This document shows, one piece after another, positions 7,815 to 16,945 of a stretch of DNA of 64,000 nt; positions within the stretch are counted from its first letter, which is position 1, and the number at the start of each line of letters is the position of its first letter. A model generated the notes under the pieces. The model ran no database searches. It was given only the letters and a program-made list of their open reading frames with translations, and had not been told where the DNA came from. The position numbers were made by a program, and so were the translations under genes. Origin of the DNA: Rhizobium sp. AQ_MP (GTDB lineage: Bacteria > Pseudomonadota > Alphaproteobacteria > Rhizobiales > Rhizobiaceae); assembly GCF_014237835.1 (NCBI RefSeq), contig NZ_JACJVI010000008.1:186001-250000 (forward strand). The letters run 5' to 3'.

Positions 7815-10745
7815 TCAACCGGCCTCCAGAACCCGCTGCAACGCCGTTTCCAGGCTCGCCTTCTGCACTTCAAGCTCCTGATAGCGTTCGCGCTCGGCGG
7901 CCACGACTTCGGGATTGGCATTGGCGACGAACTTCTCGTTGCCAAGCTTGCCGGCAATGCGGGCCATCTCCTGGTCTACCTTGGCAATCGCCTTTTCGAT
8001 GCGCGCCTTCTCAGCCCCGAGATCGATAAGCGCACCCAGCGGCAAGCAGGCGGTCGCCTCACCAACGACGATCTGCGCCGCGCCCTTCGGCGCGACATCG
8101 GCCACGGTGATGGTCTCGACGCGAGCAAGCCGCTTGATTGCGGCATCGTGGCGGATCAGTCGCTCCTGGGTCACGCCATTCGCCCCAACGACGACAAGCG
8201 GTGCAACGGCACCCGGCGGCACGTTCATCTCCGACCGGGCCGAGCGGATGCCGGTGACGAGGTCGATCAACCAGTTGATGTCGGCGGCCGAATTCTCGTC
8301 GGAGAATTCCGGCGCCGGCCAGTCGGCATGGCAGAGCAGGGTATCGCGCGAAGCGCCCTCACCTGCCGTATGGGCCCACAGCTCCTCCGTCATGAAAGGC
8401 ATGAAGGGATGCAACAGCTTGTAGATCTGCTCCAGCACATAGGCAGCGCAGGCCTGCGCTTCCTTCTTCGCCTGTTCGTCCTCGCCCATGAAGACGGGCT
8501 TCAAAAGCTCCAGATACCAGTCGCAGAACTGGTTCCAGACGAAGCGGTAGAGGGAGCCTGCGGCATCGTTGAAGCGATAATTTTCGATCGCTTCGGTGAC
8601 TTCCCCCTCCGTGCGGGCAAGTTCCGTCAGGATCCAGCGGTTGATCGCCAGCGATGCCGTCTCGGGCAGGAAGGCGGGATCGGCCTTGACTCCGTTCATC
8701 TCGGCAAAGCGGGTGGCATTCCACAGCTTGGTACCGAAATTGCGATAGCCGGCGATGCGGGCGGGATCGAGCTTCACGTCGCGACCCTGCGCTGCCATGA
8801 TCGCCAGCGTGAAACGCAGGGCGTCCGCGCCATATTCGTCGATCAGGTCGAGCGGATCGATGACGTTGCCTTTCGACTTCGACATCTTCTGGCCGTTCTT
8901 GTCGCGAACCAGCGCATGCACGTAGACCGTGTGGAAGGGCTCGACCGGGTTGCCGTCCTCATCCTTCATGAAGTGCAGGCCCATCATCATCATGCGGGCG
9001 ACCCAGAAGAAGATGATGTCGAAGCCGGTGACCAGAACGTCTGTCTGGTAGTACTTCGCCAGTTCCGGCGTCTCGTCCGGCCAGCCGAGTGTCGAGAAAG
9101 GCCACAGCGCCGAGGAGAACCAGGTGTCGAGCACGTCCTCGTCACGGGTCAGGATCTCGCCGGGCTTGAAGTTCTCCAGCTTTTCCTCGACCCAGGCCTT
9201 CCAGGGGCCTTCATGGGCGATGTAATGCTGGATCGCCGAATGCAGCGCTTCCTCTTCCGTCTTCTCGACGAAGACCTGGCCATCGGGACCATACCAGGCG
9301 GGGATCTGGTGGCCCCACCAGAGCTGGCGCGAAATGCACCAGGGCTCGATGTTTTCCATCCATTCGAAATAGGTCTTTTCCCAGTTCTTCGGCACGAACT
9401 TCGTGCGTCCCTCGCGAACGGAGGCGATCGCCGGCTCGGCCAGCGTCTTGGCGTCGGCGAACCACTGGTCAGTCAGCATCGGCTCGATGACGACGCCGGA
9501 GCGGTCGCCGAAGGGCTGCATGATCTTCTTGGATTCGACGTAAGGCACGTCGTTACCTTCGGCGTCCTTGGTGGTGACGGCGAGACCCTCGGCATTGATC
9601 GCCTCGACGATCCGCTTGCGGGCTTCGTAGCGGTCGAGGCCGCGATACTCGTCCGGGACCAGATTGATGTCATCGACCTCGGCTTCGTTCGGCAGATGAC
9701 CGGTCTTGGCGATCTCCAGAGCGCGCGCGGCGTAGACGGCATACTCCTCACCGTCATCCCGCATCTTCGCCTGGGTGTCCATCAGGCGATAGAGCGGGAT
9801 CTTGTTGCGACGGGCGACCTGATAGTCGTTGAAGTCATGCGCACCGGTGATCTTGACCGCGCCCGAGCCGAATTTCGGATCCGGGTATTCGTCGGTGATA
9901 ATCGGGATCAGACGGCGATGCTGCTTCGGTCCGACAGGGATTTCGCAGAGCTTGCCGACGATTGCGGCGTAACGCTCGTCCGAGGGATGGACGGCAACTG
10001 CGCCGTCGCCGAGCATGGTCTCAGGCCGCGTCGTCGCGATCGAGATGTAGTTCCGCTCTTCCTGGAAGGTGACGTTGCCGTCTTCGTCCTTCTCGACATA
10101 GGTATAGGTTTCCCCACCCGCGAGCGGATATTTGAAGTGCCACATATGGCCTTCAACTTCCTTGTTCTCGACTTCGAGGTCGGAAATCGCCGTTTCGAAC
10201 TTCGGGTCCCAGTTAACCAGGCGCTTGCCGCGATAGATCAGGCCTTCCTTGTAGAGCGTGACGAACACTTCCAGGACGGCGGCCGACAGGCCTTCGTCCA
10301 TGGTGAAGCGTTCGCGCGACCAGTCGCAGGAGGCGCCGAGGCGCTTCAGCTGGTTGAAGATCAGGCCGCCCGATTCTTCCTTCCACTCCCAGACCTTGTC
10401 GATGAAGGCTTCGCGGCCCATGTCGCGGCGGCTGACATTCTGGCCGTTTTCGGCGAGCTTGCGCTCGACCACCATCTGGGTGGCGATGCCGGCATGGTCC
10501 ATGCCCGGCTGCCACAGCACGTCCTTGCCGCGCATGCGCTCGAAGCGAACCATGATGTCCTGCAGCGTGTTGTTCAGCGCGTGACCCATGTGCAGCGAGC
10601 CGGTGACGTTCGGCGGCGGGATCACGATGGTGAAGGTGTCCTCGCCCGGCTTCGCATTGGCGCCGGCGCGGAAGGCGTCCGCCTCCTCCCAGGCTTTCGC
10701 GATCTTCGGTTCGACGGCGGCTGAATCATAGGTCTTTTCGAGCAT
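7815..10745 (-). CDS. valS: Valyl-tRNA synthetase
   Basis: Class I synthetase that charges tRNA-Val and edits mischarged threonine. The 976-residue length is normal. Visible: the HIGH-type motif PPPNVTGSLHMGHALN near residue 40, the inserted CP1 editing domain, the KMSKS loop (QKMSKSKGNVIDP) around residue 620, the anticodon-binding domain, and a C-terminal coiled-coil arm typical of ValS (KARIEKAIAKVDQEMARI). It lies downstream of the popZ-like gene on the same strand, but a strong terminator separates them, so it probably has its own promoter. Confidence 0.97.
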   Translation of the reverse strand: MLEKTYDSAAVEPKIAKAWEEADAFRAGANAKPGEDTFTIVIPPPNVTGSLHMGHALNNTLQDIMVRFERMRGKDVLWQPGMDHAGIATQMVVERKLAENGQNVSRRDMGREAFIDKVWEWKEESGGLIFNQLKRLGASCDWSRERFTMDEGLSAAVLEVFVTLYKEGLIYRGKRLVNWDPKFETAISDLEVENKEVEGHMWHFKYPLAGGETYTYVEKDEDGNVTFQEERNYISIATTRPETMLGDGAVAVHPSDERYAAIVGKLCEIPVGPKQHRRLIPIITDEYPDPKFGSGAVKITGAHDFNDYQVARRNKIPLYRLMDTQAKMRDDGEEYAVYAARALEIAKTGHLPNEAEVDDINLVPDEYRGLDRYEARKRIVEAINAEGLAVTTKDAEGNDVPYVESKKIMQPFGDRSGVVIEPMLTDQWFADAKTLAEPAIASVREGRTKFVPKNWEKTYFEWMENIEPWCISRQLWWGHQIPAWYGPDGQVFVEKTEEEALHSAIQHYIAHEGPWKAWVEEKLENFKPGEILTRDEDVLDTWFSSALWPFSTLGWPDETPELAKYYQTDVLVTGFDIIFFWVARMMMMGLHFMKDEDGNPVEPFHTVYVHALVRDKNGQKMSKSKGNVIDPLDLIDEYGADALRFTLAIMAAQGRDVKLDPARIAGYRNFGTKLWNATRFAEMNGVKADPAFLPETASLAINRWILTELARTEGEVTEAIENYRFNDAAGSLYRFVWNQFCDWYLELLKPVFMGEDEQAKKEAQACAAYVLEQIYKLLHPFMPFMTEELWAHTAGEGASRDTLLCHADWPAPEFSDENSAADINWLIDLVTGIRSARSEMNVPPGAVAPLVVVGANGVTQERLIRHDAAIKRLARVETITVADVAPKGAAQIVVGEATACLPLGALIDLGAEKARIEKAIAKVDQEMARIAGKLGNEKFVANANPEVVAAERERYQELEVQKASLETALQRVLEAG

Positions 10746-10816
10746 TTTCCGACCGGATTTTCGAGTTCTGGATGGGGGTTTGTAAATAGGACTGGCAAAA
10801 CCAAGTCAATAAAAAA

Positions 10817-10836
10817 GGCCGCTCCTGCGAGCGGCC
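10817..10836 (-). terminator. Rho-independent terminator of the popZ-like gene
   Basis: Perfect 8-bp stem ggccgctc / gagcggcc with a tetraloop. On the minus strand it is followed by six T residues. It separates the popZ-like gene from valS. Confidence 0.85.
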
Positions 10837-10859
10837 CCTGATCCCCAACGGGAGTTCGG

Positions 10860-11840
10860 TCAGCGTCGCGGGCCGCGGGCGACGCGTTCGATTTCCTCCC
10901 GCACGAGGCGCTCCACCAGCGTCGGCAGGTTGTCGTCGAGCCAGTCCTTCAGCATGGGACGCAGCATTTCCTCGGCCATCTCGTCCAGCGACCGGCGCTC
11001 GGTACCGTCAAAGGCGGCGGCGAGTTCGGAGAAGGAGCGAGAGACCTGCTCGACGGTCGCGGCGGACACCAGAGCCGTCAGGTCACGGCTTTCCTCTGGA
11101 CGTTCCTGGCTCACCTCGACCGGCGGCAGAACGGCTTCGACCTCTTCCTCGCGCACCTCGTAGACCGTCTCCATCGGCTGATCGAGGAAAGTCGGCTCCT
11201 TGCGCTCGACCCGCACGTCCACCGGATCGAGCCGCGCAATGGAGGGCTGCGCTGCCGGAGCAGCCGACGGCTCGGCAACAGGAGCCGCGCGGTGCAAGGC
11301 CGGCTCAGGCGCATCAGCCGGGAGGGACGGACGGAGCTGCTGGTCACGCATTTCCGACAAGCGGGTTGCCATCATCGGGGCTGCGGCCCTTGCCTGCTCC
11401 TCGCCGCCCGGCGACGGTTCCCGGCGCGGCATCATCACCGTGGCCTGGACGGCAGCGGCCGAAATCGCGGGGGCCTGCGGCTGAACCGGACGCTCCATGC
11501 GTTCGGACGCCGAGCGAACGCGCGCGGCAAGATCAGCCAGAGACACGCTCTTCGGTGCCTCCATGGCCGGCTCCGGCATGGGTTCGCGACGCGGTGCTGC
11601 CTCCGCCTGAGGCAGTTCGCGTTCGAACATCGGGAAAGCCGGTCCGGCGTCATTGGCAGCCACGAAATCGCCGCCGTCATAGGCCAGGTCTTCGTCGTCC
11701 GGCACATGCCGTTCTGAACGCCCAGGTTCATCCTGAGAGGGGCTTGCGCCATTCACCGGATCGTTGCTTTCGATGATCCGGCGAATGGATGCCAGGATCT
11801 CTTCCATGGACGGTTCACGCGCTACGCTTGGCTGAGCCAT
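10860..11840 (-). CDS. PopZ-like (DUF2497) pole-organising protein
   Basis: DUF2497 proteins of alphaproteobacteria belong to the PopZ family, which forms a polar scaffold anchoring the ParB-origin complex. The translation shows the expected plan: a conserved N-terminal helix (SMEEILASIRRIIES) at about residues 9-23, a long disordered Pro/Ala/Glu-rich middle, and a conserved C-terminal helical module (LRPMLKDWLDDNLPTLVERL). The ATG at 11840 gives 326 residues; the frame extends to 11906, but the homologous part starts MAQPSVAREPS. Function is inferred from the family. Confidence 0.85.
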   Translation of the reverse strand: MAQPSVAREPSMEEILASIRRIIESNDPVNGASPSQDEPGRSERHVPDDEDLAYDGGDFVAANDAGPAFPMFERELPQAEAAPRREPMPEPAMEAPKSVSLADLAARVRSASERMERPVQPQAPAISAAAVQATVMMPRREPSPGGEEQARAAAPMMATRLSEMRDQQLRPSLPADAPEPALHRAAPVAEPSAAPAAQPSIARLDPVDVRVERKEPTFLDQPMETVYEVREEEVEAVLPPVEVSQERPEESRDLTALVSAATVEQVSRSFSELAAAFDGTERRSLDEMAEEMLRPMLKDWLDDNLPTLVERLVREEIERVARGPRR

Positions 11841-11986
11841 ACTAATCCCCGTTGTCCTCAGAAACCGTCGGCTCGCAGACATTCCGCCGGGCCGATTCGC
11901 GCTCACCCTAGGATACGCGCCTTGCGAAAAAAATCACGTCCCGATCAGGAATTGCCGTGATGCACAGCTTTGTTGCGCCGGCACGA

Positions 11987-12011
11987 AAAAGCCCGCACGC
12001 GGCGGGCTTTT
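11987..12011 (-). terminator. Rho-independent terminator of the pcm-family gene
   Basis: Stem aaaagcccgc / gcgggctttt with a short loop, about 24 bp past the stop of the methyltransferase gene. Its A-rich left arm gives the T run on the minus strand. Confidence 0.75.
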
Positions 12012-12034
12012 GAAAATGCGCTCCCGGCTTTCGT

Positions 12035-12706
12035 TCAGAAGACGAATTCGGCAACCTTGCGGAAGCCAGGCAGGGGCTTCACGGCAGCGTTGAAGTATTC
12101 GGTATAGGAGGTGATGCCACCGTTCTTGACGTAGAGGCGGGCGCGCGCGGCATTGCCATAACCGACAACCGCCACCATACGGCCGCCTTCGCGCAGCTGC
12201 GACAGCAGGGCGTCCGGTATCTGCTCGATGGACCCGTTGACGAAGATCACGTCATAGGGGCCCTCGGCCGGATAGCCCTCTTCCAGCCTGGCGGAGACGA
12301 CGGCGACATTGTCATATCCGAGTTCGGAGAGCTTTTCGGACCCCTTGGCGAGCAATGTCTCGTCGCTTTCGGTCGCAACCACCGATCCGGCGAGCAGCGA
12401 CAGGAGGGCTGCGGCGTAACCCGCACCACAGCCGATCTCCAGCACGACATCGTCCTTGGTGATGGCAGCCAGCTGCAGAAGCTTGGCGAGCGGCGACGGC
12501 TCCATGATGTAGCGCGCCGGATTGCCGTTCGCGGCCGGAGCCACCTGCATGTCCTCGTCGATATAGGCAAGCGGTTTCATCTCGGCGGAAACGAATGCCT
12601 CGCGTGGCACCGAGAGAAACGCGGTCAGCACGGAATGGGACGTGACGTCCGTCGTCCTGATCTGATTGTCCACCATCTTGGTGCGTGCTGCAGCATAATC
12701 CATCAT
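12035..12706 (-). CDS. Protein-L-isoaspartate O-methyltransferase family protein
   Basis: S-adenosylmethionine-dependent methyltransferase of the PCMT family, which repairs isoaspartyl residues. The SAM-binding motif I reads VLEIGCGAGYAAALL at about residues 95-109. The 223-residue length fits the shorter alphaproteobacterial variant that often sits next to tolC. Two ATGs are adjacent at the start (12706 and 12703). Here it is followed by its own terminator and then the popZ-like gene, with no tolC between. Enzyme activity on isoaspartate is inferred, since this subgroup is less studied than E. coli Pcm. Confidence 0.82.
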   Translation of the reverse strand: MMDYAAARTKMVDNQIRTTDVTSHSVLTAFLSVPREAFVSAEMKPLAYIDEDMQVAPAANGNPARYIMEPSPLAKLLQLAAITKDDVVLEIGCGAGYAAALLSLLAGSVVATESDETLLAKGSEKLSELGYDNVAVVSARLEEGYPAEGPYDVIFVNGSIEQIPDALLSQLREGGRMVAVVGYGNAARARLYVKNGGITSYTEYFNAAVKPLPGFRKVAEFVF

Positions 12707-12904
12707 TTCATTCGCGCCCCGTGTCGACCGGCCATAGCGGCTTATTCATCCCCGTGTCTTTAATTGCAGGCCGAGACGCTTTCAAGCGGCTCCGCCTCTC
12801 GCGCACCAGAATCTCGCGGCAGCGTCGTGACGCAGCGGCGCAGACAAAGGCGCTATGCTGCCGGTCCGACAGTCAAGGCTTGTCTCGATGCGGGGAAATT
12901 CGGA

Positions 12905-12978
12905 TGGAGGCCTCGCCCGGAATTGAACCGGGGTACAAGGATTTGCAGTCCTCTGCGTCACCACTCCGCCACGAGGCC
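12905..12978 (-). tRNA. tRNA-Cys (GCA)
   Basis: Minus-strand cloverleaf: acceptor stem ggcctcg pairs with cgaggcc, anticodon loop with GCA flanked by ct and aa, T arm ggttcaattcc, and encoded CCA end (complement of 12905-12907). Confidence 0.95.
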
Positions 12979-13107
12979 ATCCGGAAAGAAAAGTGCGTGT
13001 GGTGGGCGGCATTTAGAACGGATCGAGAGTGAGCGCAAGGGGAAATTCATCAAATCTCGCTGCGCTCATGTGGATGCGCAAAAGCACCCTTCCCCGATCG
13101 ATTTTCC

Positions 13108-13362
13108 CTACGCCCCTCCTCGCCAGCGACGGCGGTCCAGCAGGCGCGTTGCGGCCATGGTACTTGCAGCTTCCGCCAGGCGTCCGGGATCGGTCATGCC
13201 CGAGGTGTAGAGCCGGATCACGGCCTTGCCCACCGCTTCGCGATGGCCGTCATCGGAAAACACGGCTTCAGCCGGCTCGGCAGCCCGCATGGCCTGATCG
13301 ATGATGTGGAAATCTCTCGGCGTCAGAATCAAGGAACTCTCCGCCTGGATGGATACGATCAT
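13108..13362 (-). CDS. Small conserved-type hypothetical protein
   Basis: 84 residues, soluble, no signal peptide or membrane segment. A weak Shine-Dalgarno (AAAGG) precedes the ATG. The sequence (LTPRDFHIIDQAMRAAEPAEAVFSDDGHREAVGKAVIRLY) looks like a folded helical protein with normal codon use, so I take it as a real gene. It is not recognised as a named family. It lies alone between tRNA-Cys and the next small gene. Confidence 0.65.
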   Translation of the reverse strand: MIVSIQAESSLILTPRDFHIIDQAMRAAEPAEAVFSDDGHREAVGKAVIRLYTSGMTDPGRLAEAASTMAATRLLDRRRWRGGA

Positions 13363-13379
13363 GTCGGTAGACCTTTCCG

Positions 13380-13404
13380 GGAACCAGACGGCGGTTGCCG
13401 CGTT
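13380..13404 (+). promoter_or_regulatory. Orphan EcfG-type promoter motif
   Basis: GGAAC (13380-13384), 16-bp spacer, CGTT (13401-13404): an exact match to the general-stress sigma consensus. It points into a region with no plus-strand gene, toward a minus-strand small gene, so it may be chance or may drive an antisense or small RNA. Confidence 0.35.
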
Positions 13405-13504
13405 CGGTATCCCGATTGAGTCTGCCCAGAGTATCGGAGGGGGCGCCTCAGGTCATTTCACTATGACATGTCCCAGATCAGGTAGAGGTGCCGCATCACG
13501 GACC

Positions 13505-13786
13505 TCATGGTTTGCGGCTGGAGCGCGGGCTTGCCTTGCGACGGCTCCACCACACGGCCATCTTCCGGCGACGGCGGCGAACGGCCGGGAGGTCGTGCGA
13601 GAGGACAAGCAAGCCGAGCGGCAGCATCCAGAAGCCGAGAATGGGCAGGAAACCGAGAAAGCCACCCCCGATCAGGGCGGTTCCGGTGGCGATTCTTCCC
13701 GTCCGGGAGCGCGGCACCGGGATCTCGACGCTGCCCAGGACGAGACGCCCCCGCTTTTGATCGAGGCGGTAACGGCGTTCTGGCAT
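13505..13786 (-). CDS. Small single-domain membrane protein of unknown function
   Basis: 93 residues starting at the ATG after AAGGAG (complement near 13790-13797). An Arg-rich N-terminus is followed by a long hydrophobic stretch (ATGTALIGGGFLGFLPILGF continuing to WMLPLGLLVL) that could form one or two helices. The C-terminal tail is very basic (RRRRRK). The shape resembles small PGPGW-type inner-membrane proteins, but I cannot assign it firmly. A longer frame upstream runs through tRNA-Asn and is rejected. Confidence 0.7.
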   Translation of the reverse strand: MPERRYRLDQKRGRLVLGSVEIPVPRSRTGRIATGTALIGGGFLGFLPILGFWMLPLGLLVLSHDLPAVRRRRRKMAVWWSRRKASPRSSRKP

Positions 13787-13950
13787 GCTGAAAACTCCTT
13801 GGATTGTCGCGGTTCTACGCCCCATCCCCCGGGCTGTGCAGATGGTGAGCCCACAAATAAAAACAAGAGGATGACATTTTTTTTGAAAAACCGCTTGGCA
13901 AACGGAGCGAGCATCAGTATTACCCCGCTCACACCGCGCCAAGCGGCTGT

Positions 13951-14025
13951 TCCCTGGTAGCTCAGCGGTAGAGCATTCGACTGTTAATCGACAGGTCGCC
14001 GGTTCGAATCCGGCCCGGGGAGCCA
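13951..14025 (+). tRNA. tRNA-Asn (GTT)
   Basis: Complete cloverleaf with acceptor tccctgg / ccgggga, D loop agctcagcggtagagc, anticodon GTT in ctgttaa, T arm ggttcgaatcc and encoded CCA. Confidence 0.96.
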
Positions 14026-14034
14026 TCTTATTTC

Positions 14035-14070
14035 AAGGCCCGCGCTGAACACAGCCGCGGGCCTTTTGCT
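14035..14070 (+). terminator. Terminator after tRNA-Asn
   Basis: Stem aaggcccgcg / cgcgggcctt with an 11-base loop, followed by a T-rich stretch. Confidence 0.75.
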
Positions 14071-14196
14071 TTTCAGTCTTGTTCGCGTCCCGCCAGATCT
14101 GGCGATGATGTTTCAGACAGGGCCCTCGAAACCCCCTCTTCACCTTTCCCTGCTATCTCCTTGCCTCAACCAACAGGCATTGAAGGAGGACGGCCG

Positions 14197-14424
14197 ATGT
14201 GGCTTGAGCTTCACGACGGGGACGGCTTTCCCTTCTACGTCAACATGGACAATGTGGTAGATTTCCGCTGGTACGAGCGGGAAGGGTATACCTGCCTGCT
14301 GACGACCGCCCCGGTCGCCGAAAAGCTGCACCGCCTGTATGTGCGCGAAAACGCCCAGCAGATCATGGCCATGATCCGCGCCGAGCAGGCGCGTCGTGTC
14401 GCCCCGGGTCGCTCGGCCGCCTGA
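14197..14424 (+). CDS. Small hypothetical protein (75 residues)
   Basis: The ATG at 14197 follows a strong ribosome site (AAGGAGGA). The protein starts MWLELHDGDGFPFYVNMDNV and is a compact, mostly beta then helical sequence ending in an Arg-rich tail. The first half loosely recalls FlbD-like small proteins, but this is not firm. The frame extends 12 codons upstream to 14161 without supporting signals. No neighbour suggests a function; the photolyase gene follows about 120 bp later. Confidence 0.65.
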   Translation: MWLELHDGDGFPFYVNMDNVVDFRWYEREGYTCLLTTAPVAEKLHRLYVRENAQQIMAMIRAEQARRVAPGRSAA

Positions 14425-14541
14425 CGCGCGCAGACCGACGACCATCGCCCGCGCCTTTCGACACGCAGATTCGCGATCACCGCGTGATCCCCTCCCCCTC
14501 CGCCTTCGTATGGCAGGAAAGGCCAACGAAGAAGATATTGC

Positions 14542-15987
14542 ATGCCACATACTGACAAGACGCTCATCCTCTGGTTCCGCAAGGACCTGAGGCTCGCCGA
14601 CAACGCAGCCCTTTCGACCGCCGTCGACGAGGGCTATCGCATTCTTCCTCTTTATATACGCGAGCCCGAGGCTGCCGGCACCGGAGCGCTCGGCGCGGCT
14701 CAGGCCTGGTGGCTGCATCATTCGCTTGAGGCGCTGGCCGAGGATCTCAAGGCTTTCGGCTCGCAGCTCATCCTGCGCAGCGGGTCGGCAGCAGAGGTGA
14801 TGGGCGAGGTCATCGCCACGACCGGCGCGACCGCCGTGTTCTGGAACCGGCGCTATGATCCGCCGGGCATTGCCATCGACAAGGCGCTGAAGGCCCGGCT
14901 GATTGCCGAGGGCATCGACGTGCGCACCTTTGCCGGCCAGATCCTGCACGAGCCGACCAAGCTGAAAACCGGCGCGGGCGGCCATTTCCGCGTCTATACA
15001 CCGTTCTGGAAGGCGCTCGACGGCGCCGGCGAGCCGCCGGAGCCTATTCCCACGCCGAAGGCCATCCCCGCGCCCGATCGCTTTGCAGACAGCGAAGCGC
15101 TCGACAGCTGGGCGCTTCTGCCGACCAAACCCAACTGGGCCGCCGCCTTCGACGGGCATTGGCAACCGGGCGAGAAGGGCGCGGAGAAGCGCCTTGCCGC
15201 CTTCATCAGACACGGTCTCACCAACTATCGCAGCGGCCGCGACCTGCCGGCCAGCGAGCATGTCTCCCGGCTTTCGCCACATCTGGCACTCGGCGAAATC
15301 TCGCCGTTTACCGTCTGGCATGCCACGCGCGGGCTGCCGGAAACCATCCCCACGGAAGACGTCATCCATTTCCGCAAGGAACTCGTCTGGCGCGACTTCT
15401 CCTATCACCTGCTCTTCCACTTTCCGGATCTCGCGACGAAGAACTGGAACGCCAAGTTCGACGCCTTCCCATGGCAAGAGGCGCCGGATCTGCTTCACAA
15501 ATGGCAGCGCGGCCAGACCGGCTATCCCATCGTCGATGCCGGCATGCGCCAGCTCTGGCAGACCGGCTGGATGCACAACCGCGTGCGCATGATCGTCGCG
15601 TCCTTCCTGATCAAGGACCTGCTCATCGACTGGCGCGAAGGCGAACGCTGGTTCCGCGACACGCTTGTGGATGCCGACCCGGCGTCGAATGCTGCCAGCT
15701 GGCAATGGGTCGCCGGCTCCGGCGCCGACGCCGCCCCCTTCTTCCGCATCTTCAATCCAACCAGCCAGGGCGAGAAATTCGACCCCGAAGGCGCGTATAT
15801 CCGCCGCTTCGTGCCGGAACTGAAGGACATGCCAAACAAGTTCATCCACCGGCCCTGGGAGGCGCCGCTTTCGGTGCTGAGGGATGCGGCTGTGAGCCTG
15901 GGTAAGACGTATCCGCTGCCGATCGTCGATCATGGCAAAGCCAGGGATGCGGCGATGGTGGCTTTTCAGGGGTTGAGGGCGGAGTGA
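14542..15987 (+). CDS. phrB: Deoxyribodipyrimidine photolyase
   Basis: Class I photolyase/cryptochrome-family flavoprotein that uses blue light to split pyrimidine dimers. The N-terminal alpha/beta photolyase domain starts TLILWFRKDLRLADN. The C-terminal FAD-binding domain carries the signature segments TGYPIVDAGMRQLWQTGWMHN around residues 330-350, and LVDADPASNAASWQWVAGSG with FNPTSQGEKFDP near 375-415, the usual FAD/DNA contact region. The 481-residue length is typical. A CPD photolyase is more likely than a cryptochrome because these active-site blocks are intact, but substrate is inferred. Confidence 0.93.
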   Translation: MPHTDKTLILWFRKDLRLADNAALSTAVDEGYRILPLYIREPEAAGTGALGAAQAWWLHHSLEALAEDLKAFGSQLILRSGSAAEVMGEVIATTGATAVFWNRRYDPPGIAIDKALKARLIAEGIDVRTFAGQILHEPTKLKTGAGGHFRVYTPFWKALDGAGEPPEPIPTPKAIPAPDRFADSEALDSWALLPTKPNWAAAFDGHWQPGEKGAEKRLAAFIRHGLTNYRSGRDLPASEHVSRLSPHLALGEISPFTVWHATRGLPETIPTEDVIHFRKELVWRDFSYHLLFHFPDLATKNWNAKFDAFPWQEAPDLLHKWQRGQTGYPIVDAGMRQLWQTGWMHNRVRMIVASFLIKDLLIDWREGERWFRDTLVDADPASNAASWQWVAGSGADAAPFFRIFNPTSQGEKFDPEGAYIRRFVPELKDMPNKFIHRPWEAPLSVLRDAAVSLGKTYPLPIVDHGKARDAAMVAFQGLRAE

Positions 15988-16067
15988 GGGCAGCGGCAAG
16001 TTTGTTTTGTTGTCACCAAGACGCCGATTGTGTGCAAGCACCGCCAAGATAAACTCAGATGAAGCGG

Positions 16068-16760
16068 TCATTCGCATTCATCATTCTTGAAATCGCCACT
16101 TCCAACATTGTTTGCAAGAATTCGGTCGCCGATTGGTCCCGTTTGCCCAGAAAGCCTCAGCCGCTTAGACTTGTAATCACAGAGCCACCCCAGCACGTTA
16201 TCCACCCGCCCCTCGGTTACCGGCTCATGGGTGATCGATAGGGTGACGGCATTGAGTCGATAGCCATGGCCGAATGTTGAGGCAAGGTTGCCGGGATCGA
16301 CGCGGCGGACACTGGCTGGGTTGTTGATGTCGTCAAAGGTGACCAGCAGCGGATAGTGCTTTGGTGCAAGCGTCCGGCTGTCACGGATCGCCCCGATGCG
16401 AGCCAGCATGGCAATATAATCCTGACGCATGCCCGCCCTGAAATCGGGTCCCGCAAAAGCGTAGAACGCCGTCAGCGCCGAATAGTCCTGCAGGGCGAAC
16501 AGGTATCTTTGCGGCTCAAGTTCCAGAACGACGGCTTCTCCTCGAAGACTGCCAAGGCCAGGCCCCCCGCCGCTGTCGCCGATCTTGAACCATGTCGGAG
16601 CCATGCTCCAGCTCCCTTCGGTGACCGAACTTGCGGTCTTCAATCCCTCCGGCGTCATCACGGACACCGTCAGTTTCTGGCGCCACTCCCAATGGTGGAA
16701 ACCGAAGAGATCGCAGCCGGCGATCGGCAGACACAGGGCCAAAGCCACGACAAACCTCAA
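16068..16760 (-). CDS. Putative lipoprotein of unknown function
   Basis: Starts with TTG (complement of 16758-16760), supported by a GGGGAGGGGG ribosome site just upstream. The N-terminus is a lipoprotein signal with lipobox PIAGC, so Cys16 (by the TTG start) would be lipidated. The rest (230 residues in all) is soluble and periplasmic in character, with no motif I recognise. It is transcribed alone on the minus strand, convergent with the photolyase gene. Confidence 0.75.
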   Translation of the reverse strand: MRFVVALALCLPIAGCDLFGFHHWEWRQKLTVSVMTPEGLKTASSVTEGSWSMAPTWFKIGDSGGGPGLGSLRGEAVVLELEPQRYLFALQDYSALTAFYAFAGPDFRAGMRQDYIAMLARIGAIRDSRTLAPKHYPLLVTFDDINNPASVRRVDPGNLASTFGHGYRLNAVTLSITHEPVTEGRVDNVLGWLCDYKSKRLRLSGQTGPIGDRILANNVGSGDFKNDECE

Positions 16761-16914
16761 TGTCCCCCTCCCCGCACAACCTTGAGCCGCATCAACAGCA
16801 GACTTCCCGGTCAGCCGTGAAGATCCGGTGAAGAGAATGCTTCAAATTGTAACGATCGGCAGACAATCTTGCCCTCAAACTCTTGCTTGCCCGATCCTCT
16901 GCCACGCATTAAAT

Positions 16915-16930
16915 TGACCATATATAGTCA
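16915..16930. promoter_or_regulatory. Palindromic operator of the toxin-antitoxin operon
   Basis: TGACCATATATAGTCA is a near-perfect dyad just upstream of the antitoxin ribosome site (CAGGAGG at 16934-16940). Its position and its TATATA core suggest it overlaps the -10 element and is the autoregulatory site bound by the antitoxin. Confidence 0.6.
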
Positions 16931-16945
16931 TTTCAGGAGGTCCGC

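Noticed and set aside
7473..10724. 1083-codon open frame opposite valS
   Set aside because: Antisense shadow of a clear valS; sequence has no domain and rests on G/C-rich composition.
13505..14026. Long minus-strand extension of the small membrane gene
   Set aside because: It reads through tRNA-Asn; the ATG at 13786 has the better ribosome site.
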